A stretch of 58,347 bases of DNA, taken from NCBI GenBank assembly GCA_023390415.1, contig JAEWCW010000033.1, positions 1 to 58,347 on the forward strand, written 5' to 3'. Source of the stretch: Pseudomonadota bacterium. GTDB taxonomy: Bacteria > Pseudomonadota > Alphaproteobacteria > Sphingomonadales > Sphingomonadaceae. The notes under the pieces were generated by a model, which did not search any database, was not told where the DNA came from, and saw nothing but the letters and a program-made list of their open reading frames with translations. Of the stretch, positions 49,901-58,347 are shown one piece after another (the first letter of the stretch is position 1; the number at the start of each line of letters is the position of its first letter). A program made the position numbers and the translations under genes.

Positions 49901-51216
49901 CCGAGCGCCGGATCGAGGCCGAGGATCCGGTTCGCGGTGGCGACGGTGGGGATGAGGATCCGGTCCTCGCGCACGGTTGCCCGGCCGCGCGCCTGCAGCC
50001 CCTCGATGATCGTACCGCCAAAGCCGAGCCGCGCAGCGCGCAGGTCGTAAGCGACGGTCGGCGTCCGCATCTGACCGTTCAGGATTGCGGTCACACGAAC
50101 GTCGCGGCCGGTGAGGTTCGGAGCGAGCGCGCGCGGGTCGGCGAGCCGCACGCCGACGGCGAGATCGCGGAACAGATTGTTGCCGAGATCGACGATCCCC
50201 TGTGCGGTGACCGCGGCGTGGCGGTTGTTCAGGCTGAGCCGGAGATCGGCCTGGCGATTCTCCCAACTGGTCGCGAGATTGAGATAGGCGGTCGGCGCGA
50301 GCAGGCTGCGGACCTGGCCGGAGGTGACAAGGCCCAGCCGGATCGGCCCGGAAATATTGTAGCGGCCCTCGCGCGCCTGGACGTTGAGATAGGTGAAATG
50401 CGTGCCGCCCACGGCCGCGCGCACCCGGCCGTTCCACTCGTTCCAGCTGCCCCGGCCCTCGACATGCGCAAGCAGCGGCTGGTTGAGCCCGGTGAGGCCG
50501 GCGAGGAAGCCGTCCGCCGGCCCTTCGGCGAGCATGCCGATATCGAGCTTGTTCTCCGACGGGACCGAGTCGATGCGCAGAACCAGCCGGTCGCCGCCGG
50601 CCACATCGGGCGCCCGGATCGTGTTGAGCGCGAGGCCGGTCTGGAGCCTACCCTGGTCGATCCTTATCCGACTGCGCACGGACATCAGATGGCGCCGTCC
50701 GGTGACCGGCGGATCGATGATCAATCGGTCGATCCGGAACTCGCCGACATCGACGTCGATCTGGGGGAGCAAGGGCGCGTTCGGATCGCCGGGCCGGAGC
50801 TTGGGAAGCCGCATCAGGCGCGCCTCCGGCATGACCAGCCGGCGAATGTCGACGAAATTCCTGAAATAGGCGAACGGCCGATAATCGACGTCCGCCGAAG
50901 GCGCGTAGAAGAAAGTGCCCTCGGGATCGCGCAACGTGATCTCGTGGATCGTTAGCTCGCCGAAGATCGAGCCCTCGATCCGGCCGATATCGATGTCTAG
51001 GCCGGAGGCGGTCTCGAGATTGTTGATCTGGCGGACGATGTAGCGCCGCCCCGGATCGCTGTTCAGCCAGATCAGGAAAGCGGCGATCAGGACGAGGAGG
51101 CCAGCGAAGACGATCCCCGCCCATTTGGCCGCGGTCAAGGCACGGCGCCGGCCACGGTGGACGACGACGATCCGCTCGGGCTCGTCCGCGGGGGGCAAGG
51201 CGACGTCCTCGGCCAT
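46987..51216 (-). CDS. tamB: Translocation and assembly module protein TamB
   Basis: A 1409-residue protein. One N-terminal membrane helix (WAGIVFAGLLVLIAAFLIWLNSDPGRRYIVRQINNLE) is followed by a very long repetitive beta structure (AsmA/TamB-like groove). The conserved C-terminal DUF490 region is present (ITGNVQLVRGTLSVAGRRFNVEEGRITFTGA and the later EIVSRILFGSSVTEISALQAVQ). TamB spans the periplasm to TamA and moves lipids or assembles outer-membrane proteins. The start overlaps the TamA stop. It belongs to the chromosomal flank. Confidence 0.92.
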   Translation of the reverse strand: MAEDVALPPADEPERIVVVHRGRRRALTAAKWAGIVFAGLLVLIAAFLIWLNSDPGRRYIVRQINNLETASGLDIDIGRIEGSIFGELTIHEITLRDPEGTFFYAPSADVDYRPFAYFRNFVDIRRLVMPEARLMRLPKLRPGDPNAPLLPQIDVDVGEFRIDRLIIDPPVTGRRHLMSVRSRIRIDQGRLQTGLALNTIRAPDVAGGDRLVLRIDSVPSENKLDIGMLAEGPADGFLAGLTGLNQPLLAHVEGRGSWNEWNGRVRAAVGGTHFTYLNVQAREGRYNISGPIRLGLVTSGQVRSLLAPTAYLNLATSWENRQADLRLSLNNRHAAVTAQGIVDLGNNLFRDLAVGVRLADPRALAPNLTGRDVRVTAILNGQMRTPTVAYDLRAARLGFGGTIIEGLQARGRATVREDRILIPTVATANRILGLDPALGGLLTNVRLQGDLAVAGSQIVSDNLRIRSDRLAGTAVIAFDLSRGIYRMGLQGRVNGYAIEGVGLIDLTTNLDVVASGRGFGLSGHFVARTRRLDNETVRGLLGGAATISGDIRLDEGGTIRLSGIRLTAPLLRIHDGGGVIRPNGTIDLTLRGTSSTYGPLIVHVTGSQAAPQIRLRAESPGFGIGLRNVDASIRSTAQGWAIQATGESAYGPFSADVVVLTGRALTIQINRLTVAGINFSGRVVQSPAGPFVGTLTMSGSGIEGTAALGAEGRYQRIDVAATANGAQVPGDVPMTIQRAIVQATVILYPDAPSIVGDVQVAGLRRGSLALQTARARANLRAGTGQVQLFADGSNVVPFRVGANAAVTPEHIRANVQGALNNFPFRLAAPAEISWVGGGWQLAPVTVVMPQGNIRLAGRYGDGLVVQSRLDNVDLSILNAFSPKLGLGGRATGSLDFAQPDGATFPRAEARLNIADFTRSGIATRTDPVNVAVAGSLVPEGGRLAAAIRKDGALIGRIQVQLQPLGPAAGSWQTRLFAAPLSGGIRYNGPADVLMSLTGITGHNVTGPVAIGADFAGRVQAPEFNGVLRSTNLTYTNDRYGTRITNLAVQGRFTASELQIVSLAGRAGEGTVQGSGRIGLASAAGFPMDLTFRFDNAHLARSDDIGATVSGEVRVTNSRENGALIAGNLELPEVRYQIIRQAAAEVRTLAGVRRRGEPIADPAAQQAMGVPSNWRLDLNVSADNRVFVSGMGLESEWETDLHVGGTTATPEITGNVQLVRGTLSVAGRRFNVEEGRITFTGARPPNPLLDIRAVADVDDVEIEIRVAGSANNPQIAFASTPGLPQDEIVSRILFGSSVTEISALQAVQVAASLNALRGGGGGLNPLGRLRSATGIDRLRILGADETTGRGTAIAAGMYLSDDIYIEIITDARGFTATQIEIALTRALSVISQFGSGNTGTNVNVRYSRDY

Positions 51217-53363
51217 CAGAAGGCCTGCCCGATCGACATGTAGACGGCGATCCTGCCCTCGCCGGGCCGGCGGTTGACCGGGGTCGCGACGTCGACCCTC
51301 AGCGGCCCGAAATTGGTGTAGACACGCGCGCCGATTCCGACGCCGAAGCGCAGGTTGGAGAAGTCCGGATATTCGGTCTCATAGACTTGGCCGCCGTCGA
51401 CGAAGGCGACGACTCCATAATTGCCGAACCGGTAGCGGCCCTCGAGCGCGAACTCGTTGAGGCTCCGGCCGCCGAGCGGGACGGAGATGGTCGCCGGATG
51501 CTTGTCCGGCTCGGCCGGATCGAAGCGCGGATTGGGCAGGATCTCGTGCGGCCCGAGCTGCTGGTATCCGAAGCCGCGCACCGAGCCACCGCCGCCCGCA
51601 TAGAGGCGCCGCGACGGCGCAAGCAGGTCACGCTCGATCCCGTAGATGGAGCCGAGGCGGATCCGGCCGGCGATGACCAGATTGTCCTGGACCGGATAAT
51701 AAGCACTGCCTTCGAACAGGTTGCGGATGTAGCGATCGAAGCCGTTGCGGAGCGAGGCTTCCGGATTGATCCGCGCGAGCAGGCGGAAGCCGCTTGTCGG
51801 ATCGAGCAGGCTGTTCGAGCGGTCGTAGCCGAGCTGCCCGATCAGCCCGCCGATATAATAAGCGTCGCCGAGGGAGAGGGAGGGCTCGCCGACCCTGGTT
51901 TCGTTGGTCGCGACCAGCTCGGCGCCATAGGCATAGGTCCAGCGCTTCTGCCAGATCGGCGTCGATTCGCGGGTGACGAGGCCGTAGAGGCGGCCGGTAT
52001 AGCCGCGGAAGGCGGCAAAATCCCGGCGGCCGGCGGATGCCTCGAACAGCAGTGCGCGGTCGCGCTGGCCCCAATTGTTGCGGCGGAAGCGCAGGCTCAG
52101 CGACTGTTCCTGGGTCCCGGCAACACCGGCGACTCGAAGCGAGCCTTCGGGCGGGAACAGGTTGCGATGCTCCCACGCGCCTTCGAGGCGGAAGCCTTCC
52201 CCAGTCGAGAAGCCGGCCGAAGCGTCGAGCGAGCGCGCGGGGCCGGCATCCTGCCGGACGAGGATGTTCACATATTCGGTGCCGTCTGGCGCCGTCTCGC
52301 CGGTGCGCACCGGCTCCGCCGAGACGCTGTTGAACAAGCGTGTCGCGACCATTGCCTCGCGCAGATCGTCCACCTTGCGCCGGTCGTAAATCTCACCGCG
52401 GTTGAACCGCGCGAGCCGGCCGACATGGCGCGCGCCGAAGGCGAGGTCGCCCTCGGTGGTGAAGCCGCCGAAGCGGGCGCGCGGGCCGGGATTTAGCGGA
52501 AGCGTGTAGTCGCCGGTGCCGAGCTCCGGATCGAGCAGGATGTCGCGAAGGCCGATCTCGGGGAAGGGATAGCCCTGCTGCGGCAGGCGCAGCAGCACGT
52601 TGGCCTCCGCTGCCTCGACGTCGATCGCGCGGATCGGTGCGCCGGTGGTGAGCGGAAGCGCCTCCCGGGCGATGTCGGGGGGCTCGGTCTGCGGCCCGGT
52701 GACGGTGATCGTTCCGAAATTGTAGCGCTGGCCGGGGACTGCCGTGATCAGGATTCGGAGGGAGGCTGGCGCGCCGTTCTCGCCCGGCACCTGGTCGATC
52801 GAATGGGCGGCGACCGCGTCATAATAGCCTTCGGATTGGAGCAGGCGGATGGCCAGCGCCTCGTCCTCCCGCGCCCGGGCGACGATCATCGCGCCGCTCG
52901 CCGCCTCCCCGCGCGCCTCCTGAAGCGCCGAAAGGTCGCGGAACCGGTCGTCGAGGCCCACCTCCTCGAAGCCCTCGGTCTGAAGCTCGTAGCGGATTCC
53001 CGGCTGCGGCTGGCTGGTCCCGGCCGCCTCGTTGATCGGCTCGGTCTCGAACGTGGCGAGCGGCGGCAGCGGCTCGGCGAGGGCGGGATCGCCGAGCGGC
53101 GCGTCGCCGACGGGCCCGGGCACCGGCGGGAAGGGCGGCGCGCTTGGATCGATCGGCTCGAGCGGCTCCAGCGGCTCGATCAGCGCCGGATCGAGCGGCG
53201 GGAGCGCCTCTTCGAACTGGGAATCGGGAACGATGGGCCCGGCCTGGCTGGGCGGCGGGGTCTCAGTGCGGCGGGGCTGGGGAGTCTGGGCCTCCGCCGA
53301 GCCGCCGATCGCGAGCGTGCTTCCTGCAAGTGCCGCCAGAATCAGCCTGGTCTCGTTCGCCAA
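51216..53363 (-). CDS. tamA: Outer-membrane assembly protein TamA (Omp85 family)
   Basis: About 715 residues from TTG 53363; the longer frame upstream is not signal-like. A signal peptide ends GGSAEAQ. A Pro-rich spacer follows, then POTRA domains (ALAIRLLQSEGYYDAVAAH, QRYNFGTITVTGP, ANVLLRLPQQGYPFPEI) and the Omp85 barrel (GYTGRLYGLVTRESTPIW, FRLLARINPEASLRNGF, YAGGGGSVRGFGYQQLG with the VRGF motif, GPLRVDVATPVNRRPGEG). It is the outer-membrane half of the TamAB complex. It begins 99 bp after the CHAT gene. Confidence 0.9.
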   Translation of the reverse strand: MANETRLILAALAGSTLAIGGSAEAQTPQPRRTETPPPSQAGPIVPDSQFEEALPPLDPALIEPLEPLEPIDPSAPPFPPVPGPVGDAPLGDPALAEPLPPLATFETEPINEAAGTSQPQPGIRYELQTEGFEEVGLDDRFRDLSALQEARGEAASGAMIVARAREDEALAIRLLQSEGYYDAVAAHSIDQVPGENGAPASLRILITAVPGQRYNFGTITVTGPQTEPPDIAREALPLTTGAPIRAIDVEAAEANVLLRLPQQGYPFPEIGLRDILLDPELGTGDYTLPLNPGPRARFGGFTTEGDLAFGARHVGRLARFNRGEIYDRRKVDDLREAMVATRLFNSVSAEPVRTGETAPDGTEYVNILVRQDAGPARSLDASAGFSTGEGFRLEGAWEHRNLFPPEGSLRVAGVAGTQEQSLSLRFRRNNWGQRDRALLFEASAGRRDFAAFRGYTGRLYGLVTRESTPIWQKRWTYAYGAELVATNETRVGEPSLSLGDAYYIGGLIGQLGYDRSNSLLDPTSGFRLLARINPEASLRNGFDRYIRNLFEGSAYYPVQDNLVIAGRIRLGSIYGIERDLLAPSRRLYAGGGGSVRGFGYQQLGPHEILPNPRFDPAEPDKHPATISVPLGGRSLNEFALEGRYRFGNYGVVAFVDGGQVYETEYPDFSNLRFGVGIGARVYTNFGPLRVDVATPVNRRPGEGRIAVYMSIGQAF

Positions 53364-53461
53364 GGAGGCCCCCGCAACGTCAAAGCCCGCCCGGTTTGAC
53401 CAAGAATCAGGCGAGATGAAAGGCTTAAAAACGTTGCGGAAGCGAAAGCGATCCGTTGAAT

Positions 53462-56428
53462 TTACGAAACGACCGGCCGTGCGCCGTCGCCGACGATGGC
53501 GAAGCCCGACCAATAATAAGGATGCGACGTGTCCGGATCGTCCATCAGCGCGCGCTCCGCCTGGCGAAGGGCTGTAGCGGTGGGGGTTCCGGGCGGCGCT
53601 GTGAACAGGCCCGAGATGAGCCGCTTGGTCGCGTCATAATCGTCCGGGACCGGCCAGTGGCTCGCGATCACGGAGCGGCCGCCGGCGCCGACGAAGGCGC
53701 GGACCAGGCCGTCCAGCGCATAATCGCCGCCGCTGGTGATCCCGGCCTCGCGGGTCGCCGCTGCGCTTGCCCCGCCGGCCGTGTCGCAGGCGGAGAGGAT
53801 GACGAGATCGGCATCGAGACGGAGGTCGAAAATTTCCCGAAAGCTGAGCAGCCCATCCGAACTGTCCCCGCCGAACGAGGTCAGCAAGGCAGGCTGGGCC
53901 GGGCAATCGGGCCGCGGTGCGCGGAGGAGGCCATGGGTCGCGAAATGCAGGATCCGGAAGGCGCCGAGATCGCTTCTGCCGAGCAGGGCGGTGTCGCTGA
54001 ACGCTCGGCCCGTGACGACCTCCGCCTCGTCCGGCCGCCCCCGGGCCAGTGCGAGGCTCGCGATTCGAAGCTCCTCTGCCGAGATCGGCCGGCTCCAGGC
54101 TGCTGGGGAGAAGGCGCAGCCGGCGCCCTCCTGTGCCTGCGGCGGGTCGAAGAAGCCGGGGGCGGGCGCATTCTCACCGAATCCGATATATTCGCGGCTG
54201 GCGCGCGACGGGGCGATCCGCCGGATGTCGCGGAACGAGGCGGCCGAGACCGCAGTGGTGACGTCGCGGTCGCGGCCGAGCCAGGCGATGCCGGTGAAAT
54301 CGAAGCCGTCGGCGCCCGGGCGAGCGCTGCGTGCGCGATAGGCCTCGATCCCGGCGCGGTCGGTGACCAGCAGGTTCGGCGGCAGCCGCAGCATGGCGCC
54401 GTCGGGCTCGAAGACGAGATGGGTGACTCCGGCCAGCTCGGCCTCGGCCGGGCCGAACAGCCGGCGATAGAGGGCGAAGGCGCGCTCGACGTCGAACGGA
54501 TAGGTGATCGACTTGCCGTCCTCGACCACTGAAATGCTGTCGCGGAGCGAATCGACGTCGCCCGAAAGCCCCGCCGGTGTTCCCTCGATCCGCCAGGCCC
54601 GCGCGCCGCCGGGCGTGACGAGCAGCGCATAGAGCGCGTCCCCGACGTCGATCATCTTGTAATAGGCCTCGCCCGGACGGAGCAGGCCCTGGAGATCCGC
54701 GAGCTCCATCGGGCCGGCGGCGACGGCGCGGTAGCGCGGAAACTGGGCGAGCCGAGCCTGGGTCGCGGACTGGTCGCGCTCCAGTTGGGCGATCGATTCG
54801 CGCATTGCGGGGTCGGGCGCCCCTGCCGCCTCTGCCCGAGCCAGTTCGACCCGGCCACGCTCGATGTCGCGGGCGAGCGAGACCGACTGGCGGAACAGGC
54901 GCGAGGCCTCGTCGCTGCCGCCGGACAGCTCGCGGGCCAGCACGGCCTGGGTCTGGGCGACGCCGGGCCGGACGAGCAGCTGGCTGGCGCGGAACATGTC
55001 CGAGACCGAATCCGCCCGGCCGCCGTCGGCGGCGAGCAAGGCGAAATATGGCGCCAGCGTCCGCCGCAGCGACGGGGTGCCGCCGCCCGCGGCGACATTG
55101 GCATCGACGACAGTGCGGTAGAGGACCCGCGCGGCGTCGGTGCGGCCGTTGCGGGCGAGGAAGCCGGCCTGGCGCGCCTGCGCGGCGAGCAGGGCCTGGG
55201 AACTGGGATAATCGGCGGCGAGCAAGGCGATCGCCTGCTCGTGCCGACGCTCGGCCGCCGCCATGTCGCCGCGGGCTTCGGCAAGCGCGCCCTGCTCGCT
55301 CTCGATCTGCGCGCGCAGCCAGACCACCGAGGCGATGCGGCCGCCGCGCACGGCGACCAGCCGATCCGCCGCCTCGCCAAGGGCGCGCTCCGCGTCCGCG
55401 GCCCGCCCCTCGATCCGGTCGATGGAGCCGCGCAGGTACAGCGCTTGGGCGTCGAGGATCGCGACCTTGTCCTCCGGCAGCAGCCCGCCGCCGGTGCGGT
55501 CGAGCTGGCGGGAGACCGGCGATTCGCGGTTGAGCCGGGCGGCCGTCATTCGGTCGACCGGCGCGGCCGGGAGCAGGGAGCGGGCACCGGCCGGGAGCGG
55601 CTTCAGAAGCTCGGCACGGGCGTCGGCCGGCCGCAGCTGGTTGAGCAGGTGCATCGCGCGATAGTTGCGAAGGCGCCGCGCGAGCACGGCGTCGCGCTCG
55701 ACCAGCGGCTCGGCCTGGTCGAACATCGCATCCGCCTCGCCGAACGCGCCGAGGTTCGAGCGCTGAAGCGCCTCGTTGACCAGTGCCTCGGCGCGGGTCG
55801 CGGCAGGGAGCTCGGCACGGCCGAGGATCGCGAAATATTCCGACGATTCCGCATAAGCGCCGGCATTGTTGCGGCGATAGGCCTCTTCGAGCGCGCGCGC
55901 CGGATCGAGCGCAGCAGCCTGGGCACGGGCGAAGGAGGCATCGTCCCCGGCCCCCGTGGTCGCGACCTCGATCTGGCCTTCCGCCGGCCGATCCGTGACG
56001 ACGCTGCGGAGCCCGAGCCGCAGCGCGCTGTCATAACCAGCGAGCCCCTCGGCCGCGTAGAGCGTGTTGCCCCGGCGGAGCGTGTAGCGCCGCCGCTCCG
56101 CACAGGTCGCCGCTTCGACCTCGCCGACGCCTTCGATCGCCACTCGCTCGGGCGCCGAGCAGTCCGATCGGCCGGAGCGCAGCCGGGCCGGGCCGTCGCC
56201 GCGGGTGCGAAGCGCATAGACCTGCCCGACGGGCGCGGCCGCATCGCGGCAGACGATCCGGTAGGCGCGGTCGAACATGTCCGAAAGCACCGGATCGGTC
56301 GGCGCCGCCTGCGCGGTGCAGACGATCCCGGGGCCCGCGCCGATCGGGAAGGTGTCGCGCAGGCTCACCGGCTGTGCCGAAGCCGCGCCGACCGCACCGA
56401 GCGCTGCAAGGGCGATGAGCGCCCTCAT
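53462..56428 (-). CDS. Secreted CHAT-domain peptidase with TPR-like repeats
   Basis: About 988 residues from ATG 56428, which overlaps the stop of the upstream exoprotein gene (ATGA). A signal peptide (MRALIALAALGAVGAASAQ) is followed by helical TPR-like repeats over residues about 150-600. The C-terminal CHAT caspase-like domain has the catalytic His in LHFATHGLL (about residue 825) and Cys in VILSACDTAGG (about residue 880). It is therefore probably a periplasmic or exported cysteine peptidase. Its coupling with the exoprotein gene suggests it processes that protein. Confidence 0.85.
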   Translation of the reverse strand: MRALIALAALGAVGAASAQPVSLRDTFPIGAGPGIVCTAQAAPTDPVLSDMFDRAYRIVCRDAAAPVGQVYALRTRGDGPARLRSGRSDCSAPERVAIEGVGEVEAATCAERRRYTLRRGNTLYAAEGLAGYDSALRLGLRSVVTDRPAEGQIEVATTGAGDDASFARAQAAALDPARALEEAYRRNNAGAYAESSEYFAILGRAELPAATRAEALVNEALQRSNLGAFGEADAMFDQAEPLVERDAVLARRLRNYRAMHLLNQLRPADARAELLKPLPAGARSLLPAAPVDRMTAARLNRESPVSRQLDRTGGGLLPEDKVAILDAQALYLRGSIDRIEGRAADAERALGEAADRLVAVRGGRIASVVWLRAQIESEQGALAEARGDMAAAERRHEQAIALLAADYPSSQALLAAQARQAGFLARNGRTDAARVLYRTVVDANVAAGGGTPSLRRTLAPYFALLAADGGRADSVSDMFRASQLLVRPGVAQTQAVLARELSGGSDEASRLFRQSVSLARDIERGRVELARAEAAGAPDPAMRESIAQLERDQSATQARLAQFPRYRAVAAGPMELADLQGLLRPGEAYYKMIDVGDALYALLVTPGGARAWRIEGTPAGLSGDVDSLRDSISVVEDGKSITYPFDVERAFALYRRLFGPAEAELAGVTHLVFEPDGAMLRLPPNLLVTDRAGIEAYRARSARPGADGFDFTGIAWLGRDRDVTTAVSAASFRDIRRIAPSRASREYIGFGENAPAPGFFDPPQAQEGAGCAFSPAAWSRPISAEELRIASLALARGRPDEAEVVTGRAFSDTALLGRSDLGAFRILHFATHGLLRAPRPDCPAQPALLTSFGGDSSDGLLSFREIFDLRLDADLVILSACDTAGGASAAATREAGITSGGDYALDGLVRAFVGAGGRSVIASHWPVPDDYDATKRLISGLFTAPPGTPTATALRQAERALMDDPDTSHPYYWSGFAIVGDGARPVVS

Positions 56429-58347
56429 TCCTCGTCGTCCTCGTCGTCCGGCCCGGCCCAAAGCGTCGAATCCGAGCCGCTGGTGACCGGCTCCTCGATC
56501 AGGGGCTCGGCGAGGAAGGCGCTCTCGTCGAGCGGGTCGGCGGCGCTTCCCCGCGGCGGGAGCAGGAACGGACCGAAGGCGCCGGCCCGGGCGAGCCCCG
56601 GCACCCGCGCGAACTCGTTGCGGCAGATGCCGCTGTTGATGTTGCAGCGGTTGAATTCGGATTCGGCTGAGTAGCGCGGCGGCACCACCCGGTTGAACTG
56701 GACCTCGCCGAAGAAGGCGAAATTGGTGACGGGCGCGCCCGTCGCAGTGAGCCGGCGCCCGAAGGCGGTGACGCTCGCCGGCTGGACCCCCGTCGGCGCG
56801 ATCTCGAGCCCGCCAGCGCCGACGGTGAGGCCGGCATAGGTGGAGAGGGTGCCGCTATTCTGCACGTAGAGCGTCGCCGTCGGTGCAAGCCGGATCGCGC
56901 CGGCCTCGACGAAGCCGCGCGGCGAGTCGGCGCCCTCATTGGTGCGCAGCGCGGCCTCGCGGCCGGCGAAGTTCGGGTTCGCGCTAAGCTGCGCGATCAG
57001 GGCGTCCGCCGCGACCCAAATGTCGGCTGCGGCAAGATTGAGCGTTCCCGCAGGCGCGCCCCCGCCATCGCGCAGGCGGATGCTCCCGCCCGAGGTCGGC
57101 ACCTCGACCCGACCGGCCGCTATGCCGACCCGTCCGGCGGCATTGGCGTTGGTCATCGCGAGCGCGCCCTCAACCCGCACGGTGCCCGGAGTCGCGATCT
57201 CGAACGCGTCGATCCCGTTCGGCCCGCCGCCGCCGGCCAGCGCGAGATCGCGGACTACGACCTCGCCGGGCGCAGCGATCCGGACGAGATCGGCGCGGAT
57301 CCGCGCCGCCTCCGCCTGGCTGAGCGTATAGCCGGCGCCCTGCCCGGCGCCGCCGAGGGTCGTCGGCTGCCCGGTCGGGAGCGCGTTCAGCGTCGCCCGA
57401 ACTGTCGCCGCGTCGCCGATCCGGCCACCGTCCGGAACGTCGATGTCGCGCGAAGTGACATCGACCTGGCGGCCGGCGGCGAGCCCGCGGAAGCGCGCGG
57501 TGGCGCCCGCCGTCACCGCGACATCGGCATTGCTGCGCGTGTCGCCGAGCGTCGCGTCGGTTCCGGCCTGGATGGTGACGCCGTTCTGGCCGAACACCGA
57601 TGTGCCCGCTGCTGCGTAACCGCCCGTGGTGGTTGCGCTGAAGCGGGCGGCATCGATCGTCCGCGCACCCGCCGGCGGCGCGGCATGGGTCAGCGTGATC
57701 CCGGTCCGCCCGTCCAGCGCGACCGTGCCGCCGATGATCTGGCCGCTGCCCTGCGCAGTGACGGCGATCGCGCCCTGGCTCGCGAAGCTGCCCGTATTGA
57801 CGATCCGGACGATGCTCCCGTGGTCGGCGTCTATGGTCGAGGCCGGAGCCGCCCCGGTGGCGGTCAACGCCGCCTCGTCGATGCGGACATTGCTTCCGCC
57901 GGTCGCCGCCACCCGCCAACTCCCCGCCGTGCGGCCGATCGCGTTGGCGACGCTCAGGCTTCCCGCCGCGCCTCCCGGCAGCCGGGCAGCGCTCAACGTG
58001 ATCGTGCCGGTCGTTCCGCCGGTCGCCTGGAGGTCGGCAGTGCCGGTGACCGTCACCGGCGCACCGTTCGACGCCAGGGTCGCCGACCCACCGCTCGCGT
58101 TGACGCCGGTCCCGACGGCGGAGAGCCGCACATTGGTGAAATTCGCCCTCCCATTGATCACGGTCGCAGGCGCGCCGCCGAGCGGCCCGGCGACTGTGCC
58201 GGCCATGACATTGCCGGCAGCCCCGTCGCCCCCGGGGCCGGCCGATCCGTTCGCCGCCGCGTTCAGCTCCGCGACCTGCAGGCGCCCGTTCAGCGCCTCG
58301 GCAAAGGCGGCGACCTGACCGCCCCGGCCGTCGCCGCCGCGGCCGCC
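56425..58347 (-). CDS. Filamentous-haemagglutinin-like exoprotein (3' part, truncated by window)
   Basis: The frame is open to the edge of the window, so the N-terminus is missing; at least 640 residues are seen. The sequence is a repetitive Gly/Ala/Thr/Val-rich beta-helix (PVTVTGTADLQATGG, VDVTSRDIDVPDGGRIGDAATV, PGEVVVRDLALAGG), as in two-partner secretion and FHA-type adhesins. It ends in an acidic tail (WAGPDDEDDEE). The stop overlaps the start of the CHAT peptidase gene by 4 bp. No dedicated TpsB transporter is visible in the window; it may lie beyond the edge, or export may rely on the neighbouring TamA. Confidence 0.7.
   Translation of the reverse strand, partial: GGRGGDGRGGQVAAFAEALNGRLQVAELNAAANGSAGPGGDGAAGNVMAGTVAGPLGGAPATVINGRANFTNVRLSAVGTGVNASGGSATLASNGAPVTVTGTADLQATGGTTGTITLSAARLPGGAAGSLSVANAIGRTAGSWRVAATGGSNVRIDEAALTATGAAPASTIDADHGSIVRIVNTGSFASQGAIAVTAQGSGQIIGGTVALDGRTGITLTHAAPPAGARTIDAARFSATTTGGYAAAGTSVFGQNGVTIQAGTDATLGDTRSNADVAVTAGATARFRGLAAGRQVDVTSRDIDVPDGGRIGDAATVRATLNALPTGQPTTLGGAGQGAGYTLSQAEAARIRADLVRIAAPGEVVVRDLALAGGGGPNGIDAFEIATPGTVRVEGALAMTNANAAGRVGIAAGRVEVPTSGGSIRLRDGGGAPAGTLNLAAADIWVAADALIAQLSANPNFAGREAALRTNEGADSPRGFVEAGAIRLAPTATLYVQNSGTLSTYAGLTVGAGGLEIAPTGVQPASVTAFGRRLTATGAPVTNFAFFGEVQFNRVVPPRYSAESEFNRCNINSGICRNEFARVPGLARAGAFGPFLLPPRGSAADPLDESAFLAEPLIEEPVTSGSDSTLWAGPDDEDDEE

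Noticed and set aside
54785..56674. Plus-strand open frame of 629 codons opposite the CHAT gene
   Set aside because: Antisense shadow spanning two real coding frames; the CHAT catalytic motifs are on the minus strand.

Overview
The window is high-GC DNA from an alphaproteobacterium, most probably a sphingomonad (Sphingomonadales). This is inferred from the codon use, the tamA-tamB arrangement and the type of mobile-element module; no rRNA is present to prove it. It splits into a short left chromosomal flank ending in an intact tRNA-Phe(GAA) gene (70-145), a genomic island of about 46 kb (123-46229), and a right chromosomal flank (46230-58347).

The island boundaries are read directly from the sequence. 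The last 23 bases of the tRNA (123-145) recur exactly, in the same orientation, at 46207-46229. A P4-type tyrosine integrase (308-1531) and an AlpA-like excisionase/regulator (1851-1618) lie just inside the tRNA end. A VirD2-like relaxase (35390-37429) with a ribbon-helix-helix partner is present, but no coupling protein and no type IV secretion genes are seen. The element therefore looks like an integrative and mobilizable element (or a decayed ICE) rather than a self-transmissible one.

Island layout. (1) 2.2-25.2 kb is a stress-tolerance and membrane-transport block: a winged-helix/DUF5985/DUF5985 triad, a LuxR-type regulator divergent from secreted proteins, a chagasin-like lipoprotein, a Crp/Fnr regulator without an Fe-S cysteine set, a stress-protein/SOD/pirin cluster with Fnr-like boxes, SLC13 and MFS transporters, a frameshifted K+ channel, MgtC, YetF-like, DUF305, DUF2254, MscS, a flavodoxin-like reductase and NhaA, closed by an ECF sigma factor with a membrane partner. 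(2) 25.7-38 kb is the element backbone: ParB-like protein, GIY-YIG protein, LuxR solo with a perfect 26-bp palindrome, ArdC-like antirestriction protein, DUF2493, a sigma-region-4 mini-protein, an MNT-HEPN fusion, SSB, a candidate oriT, relaxase and RHH protein. Several of these genes have related GC-rich leaders. (3) 38.1-46.0 kb, next to attR, is a compact restriction/defence locus: an HTH regulator, a large N6-adenine methylase, a PD-(D/E)XK nuclease and a fused nuclease-methylase.

Right flank. A Tat-exported protein built from 16-residue SNSDP repeats is followed by an envelope/secretion cluster transcribed right to left: a filamentous-haemagglutinin-like exoprotein (truncated by the window), a CHAT-domain peptidase overlapping it by 4 bp, TamA and TamB.

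The best candidates for something undescribed are the defence locus at the attR end, the LuxR-solo/palindrome/ArdC switch, the combined Fnr-box and GGAAC...GTT promoter before the stress-protein/SOD cluster, the related GC-rich leaders, and the CHAT peptidase coupled to an exoprotein and TamAB.
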